A stretch of 42,971 bases of DNA from Streptomyces sp. DI166. GTDB lineage: Bacteria; Actinomycetota; Actinomycetes; Streptomycetales; Streptomycetaceae. Positions 1-7,350 of this stretch are shown one piece after another. The DNA is taken from NCBI RefSeq assembly GCF_900091315.1, contig NZ_FLSP01000077.1, positions 1 through 42,971 on the forward strand, given 5' to 3'. The translations under genes and the position numbers were made by a program. A model generated the notes under the pieces. It was given only the letters and a program-made list of their open reading frames with translations, had not been told where the DNA came from and did not search any database. Position 1 is the stretch's first letter. Each line of letters begins with the position of its first letter.

Positions 1-1059
1 GCCGCCGACGACACCGAGGCGCTCGGCGGACGCGCCTGCGCCGTGCTGGGCGCCGGTCCGCGCGGCCCGGTCTGCGCGGACCTCGCCGCCGACGGACCGC
101 ACCTGCTGATCGAGGGCCCCGCGGGCAGCGGACGCACCGAACTGCTGCGCGCGCTGGTCGCCTCGCTCGCGGCCGCGGAGCGCCCGGACCGGCTGACCAT
201 GGTCCTGCTGGACGGCCGGGACGGCACGGGCGCGGGCGGCGGCGACGGGCTGCGGGTGTGCACGGACGTCCCGCACGTCACCACCCACCTCACCGCCAAC
301 GACCCCGTGCGGATGCGGGAGTTCGCCCAGTCCCTGAGCGCGGAGCTGAAGCGGCGCGCCGAACTGCTGGGCCGCTCCGACTTCGCCGAGTGGCACGCGG
401 GCCGGCTGCTGACGGACCGTATCGTCGCCCAGCGCACGGCCGGTCCGTCCGGCCGGTCCGGCGGCGCCGCCGACCTGGACGCCCCGCCCAGCTCCACCCT
501 GCGGCTGCGCCCGGCCGCGTCCCGGCAGAAGACGGAGGCCGCGCCGCCGCTGCCCCGGCTGGTCGTGGTCGTGGACGACCTGGACGCCCTGGTCTCCCCC
601 GCGCTGGGCTCCCCCGGCCGCCCCGCCGCCGGTTCGGTGATACGCGCGCTGGAGGCGGTGGCCCGCGAGGGCGAGCTGCTCGGCGTGCACCTGATCGCGG
701 CGACGGGCCTGGACGGCCGTACGGCCGCCTCCGAGACCGCGCGTCTGGCCACGCTGCGGGTCGCGCTGGAGGCCCCGGCCGCCGGACCGGACGAACCGGC
801 GCCCGGCCGCGGGCGCTTGACCTGGGCGGACGGCCGCAGCACCGCCTTCCAGGGCGGCCGGGTGACGGGCCGTATCCCGCGCACGGCGACCCTGCGCCCC
901 ACGGTCGTACCGCTGGAGTGGCACCGCATGGGCGACCCGCCCGCGCGCCGCCCGGTCCGCGAACTGGGCAACGGCCCGACCGATCTGGCCCTCCTGGCCA
1001 GCGCGTTGGAGCGGGCGGCCAAGGAGGTCGCGGCGGCCGAGGTGCCCTCGCTGCTCTGA
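1..1059 (+). CDS. FtsK/SpoIIIE-type ATPase, C-terminal part (5' end outside window)
   Basis: The reading frame is open from the first base, so the gene begins upstream and only its last 352 residues are visible. They form one P-loop ATPase unit: a Walker A GPAGSGRT near visible residues 39-46 and a Walker B-like run VVVVDDLD near residues 187-195. Between them is the pattern of FtsK/SpoIIIE or EccC domains: a short linker, then a 'dolled-up' segment with LLDGRDG and an Ala/Pro-rich insertion. Proteins of this class are hexameric motors that move DNA or, as EccC, drive type VII secretion. In actinobacteria they often carry an N-terminal FHA domain and two or three ATPase units, and this looks like the last one. 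The Walker B lacks the usual DE pair (it has DD), so this unit may be partly degenerate. The ATPase family is fairly sure. Whether it translocates DNA or serves secretion cannot be decided here. Confidence 0.75.
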   Translation, partial: AADDTEALGGRACAVLGAGPRGPVCADLAADGPHLLIEGPAGSGRTELLRALVASLAAAERPDRLTMVLLDGRDGTGAGGGDGLRVCTDVPHVTTHLTANDPVRMREFAQSLSAELKRRAELLGRSDFAEWHAGRLLTDRIVAQRTAGPSGRSGGAADLDAPPSSTLRLRPAASRQKTEAAPPLPRLVVVVDDLDALVSPALGSPGRPAAGSVIRALEAVAREGELLGVHLIAATGLDGRTAASETARLATLRVALEAPAAGPDEPAPGRGRLTWADGRSTAFQGGRVTGRIPRTATLRPTVVPLEWHRMGDPPARRPVRELGNGPTDLALLASALERAAKEVAAAEVPSLL

Positions 1060-1088
1060 GCGCCCGCCGGAGCGGGAGTCGAGCCCCA

Positions 1089-1173
1089 GTCACGACGTGG
1101 TCACGATCGGCCACTTGACACTGCGGGCGCTCTTGCCGACCCCGGACACCGGGCGTAGACCAGAGCGCATAAC
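1089..1173 (+). promoter_or_regulatory. Putative promoter and direct-repeat site of the ABC importer operon
   Basis: The 164-bp gap before the solute-binding protein holds three features. A direct repeat GTCACGA lies at 1089-1095 and 1100-1106 (11-bp period, one helical turn). A short perfect palindrome CCCGG-ACA-CCGGG lies at 1141-1153. A sigma-70-like pair TTGCCG (1133-1138) and TAGACC (1156-1161) has a 17-bp spacer, and the palindrome lies within that spacer, where a repressor would block transcription. The promoter is a visual call only. No regulator gene is adjacent. Confidence 0.35.
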
Positions 1174-1223
1174 AGGACAGCGCTGAACGTTCGACGAGGC
1201 AACGAAGCACGAAGAACGGGGCA

Positions 1224-2585
1224 GTGATGCGCAGCAAACGCACGATCCGGATCGCCATGGCAACGGTCGGCGCCCTCGCGCTGGCGCTCACCGGCTGCGG
1301 CGGAGACGACGACAACGGCGACGGCGGGGACAGCGGCACCGACAACAGTTCCGCCTCGACCGTCCAACTCCCCAAGCTCGACGGGCAGACCCTGGAGGTC
1401 GCGGCCGTCTGGACCGGCCCCGAGCAGGACAACTTCACCAAGGTGCTGGACGAGTTCGAGAAGCGCACCGGCGCCAAGGTGAACTTCGTGCCCACCGGCA
1501 ACAACACCTCCACCTTCCTGGGCACCAAGATCGAGGGCGGTCAGCCCCCGGACGTGGCGTTCCTGCCCCAGGTGGGTGTGCTCCACCAGTTCGCCGAGAA
1601 GGGCTGGGTCAAGCCCCTCGGCCCCGAGGTCCAGGAACAGCTGGACAAGAACTTCTCCACCGGCTGGAAGGAACTGGGCGCCTACGAGGGCAAGCAGTAC
1701 GGCGTCTATGTGAAGGCCGCCAACAAGTCGCTGATCTGGTACAACACCGCCGCCTTCGAGGCCGCCGGCATCTCCGGGGAGCCGAAGACCTGGAAGGAGT
1801 TCATCGAGACCGCGCAGACGCTGTCCGACGCGGGCTCCCCGGCGGTGTCCATCGGCGGCGCGGACGGCTGGACGCTCACCGACTGGTTCGAGAACGTCTA
1901 TCTCTCGCAGGCCGGCCCGGAGAAGTACGACCAGCTGGCCAAGCACGAGATCAAGTGGACCGACCCGTCCGTGAAGGACGCGCTGACCACGCTCGCCGAG
2001 CTGTGGGGCAAGGACGAGCTGATCGCGGGCGGCCGTTCTGGCGCGCTGCAGACGGAGTTCCCGAAGTCGGTGACGCAGACGTTCTCCGGTGACACCCCGG
2101 CCGCCATGGTCTTCGAGGGCGACTTCGTCACCGCGAACATCAACGCCGACACCGACGCGAAGGTCGGCACGGACGCCAAGGTGTTCCCGTTCCCGGCGGT
2201 CGGCGACGAGCCTCCCGTGGTCAGCGGCGGCGACGTGGCGGTGGCGCTGAAGGACGGCAAGGGCGCGCAGGCGCTGATGACCTTCCTGGCCTCGACCGAC
2301 GCGGCCGAGATCTGGGCGGCGCAGGGCGGCTTCATCTCCCCCAACAAGGAGATGGACCAGGGCACGTACAAGGACGACGTGACCCGGGGTATCGCCGAGG
2401 CGCTGATCGCGGCGGGCGACGACTTCCGCTTCGACATGTCCGACCAGGCGCCGGCGGCGTTCGGCGGCACCCAGGGCGTGGGCGAGTGGAAGCGGCTCCA
2501 GGACTTCCTGAAGAACCCGAGCGATGTGGCGGGCGCCCAGCAGCAGCTGGAGGCGGACGCCGCCAAGGCGTACAAGACCGGCTGA
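1224..2585 (+). CDS. Sugar ABC transporter solute-binding lipoprotein
   Basis: This 453-residue protein starts with a short basic stretch, a hydrophobic segment and the lipobox LTGC, placing the lipidated cysteine at residue 25. It is followed by an acidic Gly/Asp-rich linker of the kind that tethers binding proteins to the outer face of the membrane. The rest has the family 1 extracellular solute-binding fold typical of carbohydrate importers: WTGPEQDNF near the N terminus, then 'PPDVAFLPQ', 'YNTAAFEAAG' and 'FEGDF'. Length is normal for this family. GTG at 1224 is directly followed by ATG at 1227, so either could start translation. It leads a three-gene operon with two permeases. No ATPase gene follows. 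In Streptomyces such importers commonly share the ATPase MsiK encoded elsewhere, which is the likely partner here. The sugar is unknown because no glycosidase or regulator gene is adjacent. Confidence 0.93.
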   Translation: MMRSKRTIRIAMATVGALALALTGCGGDDDNGDGGDSGTDNSSASTVQLPKLDGQTLEVAAVWTGPEQDNFTKVLDEFEKRTGAKVNFVPTGNNTSTFLGTKIEGGQPPDVAFLPQVGVLHQFAEKGWVKPLGPEVQEQLDKNFSTGWKELGAYEGKQYGVYVKAANKSLIWYNTAAFEAAGISGEPKTWKEFIETAQTLSDAGSPAVSIGGADGWTLTDWFENVYLSQAGPEKYDQLAKHEIKWTDPSVKDALTTLAELWGKDELIAGGRSGALQTEFPKSVTQTFSGDTPAAMVFEGDFVTANINADTDAKVGTDAKVFPFPAVGDEPPVVSGGDVAVALKDGKGAQALMTFLASTDAAEIWAAQGGFISPNKEMDQGTYKDDVTRGIAEALIAAGDDFRFDMSDQAPAAFGGTQGVGEWKRLQDFLKNPSDVAGAQQQLEADAAKAYKTG

Positions 2586-2591
2586 CGCGCC

Positions 2592-3926
2592 ATGTCGGCC
2601 GTCGCGAACGAGGGTGCCGGCGCTCCGCCGGCACCGCGCAAGAGCGTGACGGGCACCAGGGTGTGGGTGGCGGTGCTGTTCCTGCTGCCCGCCCTGGTGC
2701 TGCTCGGCGCGCTCGTGGTCTACCCGATCGGGTACTCGGTCTGGCGCAGTCTCTACGACGCGGGCGGGGACGGCTTCGTCGGCCTGGACAACTACGTCGA
2801 CGTCTTCACCGACGACGCCACGCTGACCGCCGTGCGCAACACGGCGATCTGGGTCGCGGTGGCGCCCGCGGTGGTCACCGCGCTGGGCCTGATCTTCGCC
2901 GTGCTCACCGAACGGGTGCGCTGGGGAACGGCGTTCAAGCTGATCGTCTTCATGCCGATGGCGATCTCGATGCTGGCGGCCGGCATCATCTTCCGGCTGG
3001 TGTACCAGGCGGACCCGGACCAGGGTGTGGCGAACGCGGTCGTGACGACGGTGCACGACACGTTCACGGACTCCTCGGTCTATCCGAAGGCCCGGCCCAA
3101 CGCCCAGGTCAGTGACCTGAGACCGTCCGGCGACGGGTCCTTCACCACTACCGGCACGGTCCGGGCGGGCACTCCTGCCCTGCTGCCCATGGTGGGCATC
3201 GCGCCCAACCGGCTGCCGGGCGAGCCGCAGGACGCGAAGGCCGCCTCCGGCGACGGCGTCACCGGCACCGTGTGGCTGGACTTCAAGCTCGGCGGCGGTG
3301 GCGAGAAGGGCCAGGTCGACGCAGGCGAGAAGGCACTTGAGGGCGTGAAGGTCGAGGCGGTCAAGGACGGCGACGTCGTCGCCTCCACGACCACGAAGGC
3401 GGACGGCACCTTCACGCTGCCCGACTCCGCCGACGGGGCCCGACTGCGGCTGCCGGGCTCGAACTTCGCGGCGCCCTACAACGGCGTCGACTGGCTCGGC
3501 CCGACCCTGGTCACCCCGGCGATCATCGGCGCGTACGTGTGGATGTGGGCGGGCTTCGCGATGGTGCTGATCGCGGCGGGGCTCGCCGGGGTCGACCGGA
3601 ACCTGCTGGAGGCGGCGCGGGTGGACGGCGCCAACGAGTGGCAGGTGTTCCGCCGGATCACGGTGCCGATGCTGGCTCCGGTCCTGGTCGTCGTACTGAT
3701 CACACTCATGATCAACGTGATGAAGATCTTCGACCTGGTCTACATCATCGCGCCGCAGCCCACCCAGGACGAGGCGAACGTGCTGGCGCTGCAGTTGTTC
3801 CTGTCGTCCTTCGGCGGCGGCGGCAACTACGGGCTCGGCAGTGCGATCGGCATCATCCTGCTGCTGCTCGTGGTGCCGGTGATGATCGTCAATATCCGCC
3901 GGCTCAGGAAGGAGCGCGAGCGGTGA
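2592..3926 (+). CDS. Sugar ABC transporter permease (MalF-like) with inserted extracytoplasmic domain
   Basis: This 444-residue integral membrane protein is the first permease of the importer and starts 6 bp after the binding-protein stop. Membrane segments lie near residues 24-50, 83-108, 115-138, 305-331, 361-388 and 415-436. The EAA loop that docks the ATPase is visible as EAARVDGANEWQVFRRI (340-356). Ordinary MalF-type permeases have a short loop between the third and fourth of these segments. Here residues about 150-300 form a long hydrophilic insert. Its second half (220-290: GVTGTVWLDF, then ALEGVKVEAVKDG, then TTKADGTFTLPD) looks like an SdrD-B or carboxypeptidase-regulatory beta-sandwich. 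The insert is predicted to lie outside the cell, where E. coli MalF has its unrelated P2 domain that contacts the binding protein. A similar contact role is inference. Confidence 0.92.
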   Translation: MSAVANEGAGAPPAPRKSVTGTRVWVAVLFLLPALVLLGALVVYPIGYSVWRSLYDAGGDGFVGLDNYVDVFTDDATLTAVRNTAIWVAVAPAVVTALGLIFAVLTERVRWGTAFKLIVFMPMAISMLAAGIIFRLVYQADPDQGVANAVVTTVHDTFTDSSVYPKARPNAQVSDLRPSGDGSFTTTGTVRAGTPALLPMVGIAPNRLPGEPQDAKAASGDGVTGTVWLDFKLGGGGEKGQVDAGEKALEGVKVEAVKDGDVVASTTTKADGTFTLPDSADGARLRLPGSNFAAPYNGVDWLGPTLVTPAIIGAYVWMWAGFAMVLIAAGLAGVDRNLLEAARVDGANEWQVFRRITVPMLAPVLVVVLITLMINVMKIFDLVYIIAPQPTQDEANVLALQLFLSSFGGGGNYGLGSAIGIILLLLVVPVMIVNIRRLRKERER

Positions 3927-4804
3927 GCGCACTCGACACGCCCGTGCGCGGCAAGCGGTCCTGGGCGTCCCGGCTGGCGAGCGGGGCGGCGGGCGGCGCG
4001 CTGCGGGTCTTCCTGCTGCTGGTGGCGCTGTTCTGGCTGGTGCCGACGTTCGGTCTGCTGGTGTCCTCGTTCCGCGAGCCGACCGACATCGCCGCCTCCG
4101 GCTGGTGGAAGGTGTTCTCGGCCCCGGCGCAGCTCACCACGGAGAGCTACCGCACCCTGCTGGAGAACGAGGACATCACCAACTCCCTGTTCAACACGGT
4201 CTGGATCACCGTCCCGGCGACCCTGCTCGTCGTGCTCATCGGCGCGATGGCCGGATACGCCTTCGCGTGGATGGACTTCAAGGGCCGCGACTGGTGGTTC
4301 ATGGTGGTGATCGCGCTGCTGGTGGTGCCGGTCCAGGTGGCGTTGATCCCGCTGTCCCAGCTCTTCGGCGACCTCGGGATCTTCGGCTCGATCACCGGTG
4401 TGGTGCTCTTCCATGTGGCGTTCGGGCTGCCGTTCGCCATCTTCCTGCTGCGCAACTTCTTCGCGGAGATCCCCCGCGAGCTGCTGGAGGCGGCGCGGCT
4501 GGACGGCGCGGGCGAGGCCCGGCTGTTCGCGACGGTGGTGCTGCCGCTGGGCGCCCCGGCCATCGCCTCGCTGGGCATCTTCCAGTTCCTGTGGGTGTGG
4601 AACGACATGCTGGTGGCGCTGGTGTTCTCCGACTCCGGCTCGCAGCCGCTGACGGTGGCGCTCCAGCAGCAGGTACGGCAGTTCGGCAGCAATATCGAGG
4701 TGCTGGCGCCCGGCGCGTTCATCTCGATGGTCATCCCGCTGGCGGTGTTCTTCGCCTTCCAGCGGCAGTTCGTCTCCGGTGTGATGGCGGGCGCCGTGAA
4801 GTAA
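3923..4804 (+). CDS. Sugar ABC transporter permease (MalG-like)
   Basis: This second permease, 293 residues, starts at a GTG that overlaps the stop of the first permease (GTGA at 3923-3926), so translation is probably coupled. A ribosome-binding AGGAG lies in AGGAAGGAGCG just upstream. Six membrane segments are visible, beginning with residues about 24-46. The EAA loop is ELLEAARLDGAGEARLF, followed by a conserved LPL. The C terminus QRQFVSGVMAGAVK matches MalG-type permeases (family pattern QR.fv.Gl..GAVK), whose tail reaches into the ATPase. The protein completes the importer core; the ATPase must come from elsewhere. The frame is open further upstream, but only this start agrees with family length and the overlap. 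Confidence 0.93.
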   Translation: MSALDTPVRGKRSWASRLASGAAGGALRVFLLLVALFWLVPTFGLLVSSFREPTDIAASGWWKVFSAPAQLTTESYRTLLENEDITNSLFNTVWITVPATLLVVLIGAMAGYAFAWMDFKGRDWWFMVVIALLVVPVQVALIPLSQLFGDLGIFGSITGVVLFHVAFGLPFAIFLLRNFFAEIPRELLEAARLDGAGEARLFATVVLPLGAPAIASLGIFQFLWVWNDMLVALVFSDSGSQPLTVALQQQVRQFGSNIEVLAPGAFISMVIPLAVFFAFQRQFVSGVMAGAVK

Positions 4805-4823
4805 CGCGTACGCCCGTACGGCA

Positions 4824-4853
4824 GGGGCCGGCCGGTGTGCACCGGCCGGCCCC
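4824..4853 (+). terminator. Strong hairpin ending the ABC importer operon
   Basis: A perfect 14-bp GC stem (GGGGCCGGCCGGTG paired with the complementary arm, two-base centre) begins 20 bp after the last permease stop. There is no T-run after it, as is usual for Streptomyces terminators. Confidence 0.7.
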
Positions 4854-4966
4854 TCGGCGTGCCGTCCCCCGGATGCCGCAACGCTGCGTAACCAAGTCAC
4901 CCCGTCGGCCGTTCCGGGGCCAGGGCCTGCGGCCCGCCCGTCCCTGCTGACCGCGCCGACCCATGG

Positions 4967-7228
4967 ATGTTCCCGTTGCCCAGGTTCAGTGTCATCGTCC
5001 CCGCGTACAAGGTTCAGGCGTACCTGCACGAGTGTCTGGAGTCGGTGCTCACGCAGTCGTACACCGATCTGGAACTCGTCGCCGTGGACGACGCCTCACC
5101 GGATGCCTGCGGGGCGATCGTCGAGGAGTTCGCGGCCCGGGACCCTCGGGTACGGCCGGTGCGCCTGGCCCGCGGGCAGGGTCCCGGCGCGGCCCGCAAC
5201 GCGGGTCTCGCCGAGGCGGGCGGCGACTACGTGCTCTTCCTCGACGGCGGCGACACCCTCACCCCGGGCGCCCTCCAGGCCGTCGCCGACCGGCTGAAGG
5301 AGACCGGCGAGCCGGATGTCCTGGTCCACGACCACGCCGAGGTCCCCTGGACCGGTGAGCCGCCGCACACCCCGGCCCGCCCGCAACTTTACGACCGGGG
5401 CCCGGCGCCGTTCCGCCCCGAGGACCGGCCGGGGCTGCTGCGGCTGCCGACTGCGCCGTGGACCAAGACCTGCCGCCGGGAGTTCCTGGAGCGCGAGGGC
5501 CTGGCCTTTCCGCCCGGCAGCCACGAGGACACCCCCTGGACGTTCCAGGTCCTGCTCACCGCCGAGTCGGTGGCGACCCTGGACCGGGTGTGCGTGCACC
5601 ACCGGCTGCGCCGCGAGGGCAGCGGCCCGAGCCGCCGTCACTTCGATGTCTTCGAGCAGTACGAGCGTGTCTTCGCGTTCCTCGCCGAGCGTCCCGAACT
5701 CGCCCGCTGGCGGCCGGTGCTGTTCCGCCGGACGGCCGACCATCTGACGGCGCTGTTCGCGCGCGGCGATCTGCTCCCGCGCGCCGGCCGCGCCGAGTTC
5801 CTGCGGCTGGCCCGCGACCTGCTGCGCCGCCACCGGGCGCCGGGCACCCCCGTCCCGCCCCTGCGCGAGCGGCTCCGGCACGCCCTGGTCCGTCTGGGCC
5901 TGCACCGCACCTACCGCGCCCTGCATGTGGCGGGGGCCCTGGGCCGCAGGGCCGGGAAGGGCGCCGTGAAGCTGGCGGGCGCCCTGCGCGCGGCGGCCCT
6001 GCGCCTGCACTACCGGGTCCAGTTGCGGCTGCCGCTGCACCAGGACCGGGCGGTGTTCCGGGCGTACGGCGGCGCGGGGTACGGCTGCAATCCGGGCGCG
6101 CTGGAGGAGGCGTTCCGCACCCACGCCCCGCATCTGCGCACGGCGTGGATCGCCCACCCCGAGCACCACCACACGATTCCGGTCGCGACCCGCCGGATCG
6201 CCCCGGGCTCGGCCGCGTACTGGACGGCGCTGGCCCGCTCCAAGTACGTCGTCGACAACGAGCCGCACCCGCCGGTCAAGCGGCCGGGTCAGGTCGTCGT
6301 GCAGACCTTCTCGGGCACCCCCCTCAAGCACATGGGCCTGGACCTGCGGGAACGCCCGGCGGCGGGCGCGGGCACCGACTTCGGGGAACTGCTGGGGGCG
6401 GCCGGTACCTGGGACTACGTCGTCTCCGCCAACCGGCACTCCACGCTGGTCCGGGAGCGCGTCCTGCCGGGCCCGTACCAGACGCTGGAGTACGGCCAGC
6501 CCCGCAACGACGTCTTCCAGCAGGCGACTTCGGCCGAGGTGACCCGGCTGCGCGAGTCGCTCGGCATCCCCGGGCACGCGGTGGCGATCCTGTACGCGCC
6601 GACCCACCGCGACTACCGCCGCACCCAGCGCTGTCCCCTGGACCTGGACGAGGTGGCGCGCAGGCTCGGCCCCCAGTTCGTGATCCTGGCCCGCGCGCAC
6701 CGCCGGCACGGCGGCCCGCTCGCCCCCGAGGCCCTCTCGCCCCGGATCGTCGACGTCACCGGGCACCCGAGCGTGGAGCAGCTCTGTCTCGCCTCGGACG
6801 CCCTGGTCACCGACTACGCGTCGGTCATGTTCGACTACGCGGGCCTGGACCGCCCGATCGTGCTGCACCTGGACGACGAGGAGGCCTTCGAGGCGGCCCG
6901 CGGCACCTATGTCGACCTGCGCGCCTTCCCGCCGGGCGCGATCGCGCGCAGCGAGGACGAACTGGTCGACATCTTCACCACCGGCCACTGGCGCGGCTCC
7001 CGCTCCACCCAGCTCCGCTCGGCGTTCCGGGCCCGCTTCTGCCCGTACGACGACGGCCGCGCCGCCGAACGCGTCGTACGCCATGTGGTGTTCGGGGAAC
7101 GCGGGCTGCCGCCGGTCGTGCCGCCCGCCGAGCGGCATCCGGTGCCCTCGGCGGCGGCCCGCGCGCACGCGCCACTGCCCACGGTGCCGCGGCCCGCTCG
7201 GCCGCTGACGCTCACCGACCGGCTCTGA
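4967..7228 (+). CDS. Bifunctional GT2 glycosyltransferase / CDP-glycerol glycerophosphotransferase
   Basis: This 753-residue protein fuses two cell-wall glycopolymer enzymes. Residues 6-220 are a GT-A family 2 glycosyltransferase: FSVIVPAYKVQAYL, the nucleotide-binding DDAS (41-44), and DGGD (93-96) at the DXD metal position. A basic Arg-rich linker of about 130 residues follows. Residues about 359-700 match the TagB/TagF CDP-glycerol glycerophosphotransferase family: AYGGAGYGCNPGALEEAF, SKYVVDNE, TFSGTPLKHMG (about 447-457), YAPTHRD, RAHRRHGG and TDYASVMFDYAG (about 615-626). The His-containing motifs are those that act in transfer of glycerol phosphate from CDP-glycerol. The likely job is building a teichoic-acid-like polymer on the cytoplasmic face. 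No signal peptide is seen. The ATG at 4967 precedes the first beta strand directly. The TagGH-like exporter at 12925-14653 could be its partner. Acceptor and sugar are unknown. Confidence 0.9.
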   Translation: MFPLPRFSVIVPAYKVQAYLHECLESVLTQSYTDLELVAVDDASPDACGAIVEEFAARDPRVRPVRLARGQGPGAARNAGLAEAGGDYVLFLDGGDTLTPGALQAVADRLKETGEPDVLVHDHAEVPWTGEPPHTPARPQLYDRGPAPFRPEDRPGLLRLPTAPWTKTCRREFLEREGLAFPPGSHEDTPWTFQVLLTAESVATLDRVCVHHRLRREGSGPSRRHFDVFEQYERVFAFLAERPELARWRPVLFRRTADHLTALFARGDLLPRAGRAEFLRLARDLLRRHRAPGTPVPPLRERLRHALVRLGLHRTYRALHVAGALGRRAGKGAVKLAGALRAAALRLHYRVQLRLPLHQDRAVFRAYGGAGYGCNPGALEEAFRTHAPHLRTAWIAHPEHHHTIPVATRRIAPGSAAYWTALARSKYVVDNEPHPPVKRPGQVVVQTFSGTPLKHMGLDLRERPAAGAGTDFGELLGAAGTWDYVVSANRHSTLVRERVLPGPYQTLEYGQPRNDVFQQATSAEVTRLRESLGIPGHAVAILYAPTHRDYRRTQRCPLDLDEVARRLGPQFVILARAHRRHGGPLAPEALSPRIVDVTGHPSVEQLCLASDALVTDYASVMFDYAGLDRPIVLHLDDEEAFEAARGTYVDLRAFPPGAIARSEDELVDIFTTGHWRGSRSTQLRSAFRARFCPYDDGRAAERVVRHVVFGERGLPPVVPPAERHPVPSAAARAHAPLPTVPRPARPLTLTDRL

Positions 7229-7263
7229 CCGCCGTACTCACCGTACTGACCAGGGGAGTTGCC

Positions 7264-7350
7264 ATGCCCTCCAGCCCGTCGCGGCCGACCCCGAGCCGGC
7301 CCACCACCTGGCGTCCGGCAGGCCGGCCCGGCGGCCGGGGGGCCGTATGA
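7264..7350 (+). CDS. 28-codon Pro/Arg-rich ORF coupled to the next gene, or its frameshifted N terminus
   Basis: An excellent ribosome-binding site (GGGGAG, 7 bases upstream) precedes an ATG at 7264. The frame gives 28 residues (MPSSPSRPTPSRPTTW then a Gly/Arg-rich tail) and ends in a TGA that overlaps the ATG of the next gene (ATGA, 7347-7350). It may be a tiny coupling ORF. Alternatively, one G is missing from the G run at 7337-7342: with one more G the frame runs on without a stop into the membrane protein. I cannot decide between the two. The peptide alone has no recognisable domain. Confidence 0.4.
   Translation: MPSSPSRPTPSRPTTWRPAGRPGGRGAV

Noticed and set aside
1115..1120. Perfect TTGACA as the -35 of the importer promoter
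   Set aside because: No AT-containing -10 lies 16-19 bases downstream; the TTGCCG/TAGACC pair fits better.
1101..3932. A 943-codon minus-strand frame opposite the sugar importer genes
   Set aside because: His/Arg/Asp-rich product typical of antisense GC-rich frames; the plus-strand genes have family motifs throughout.
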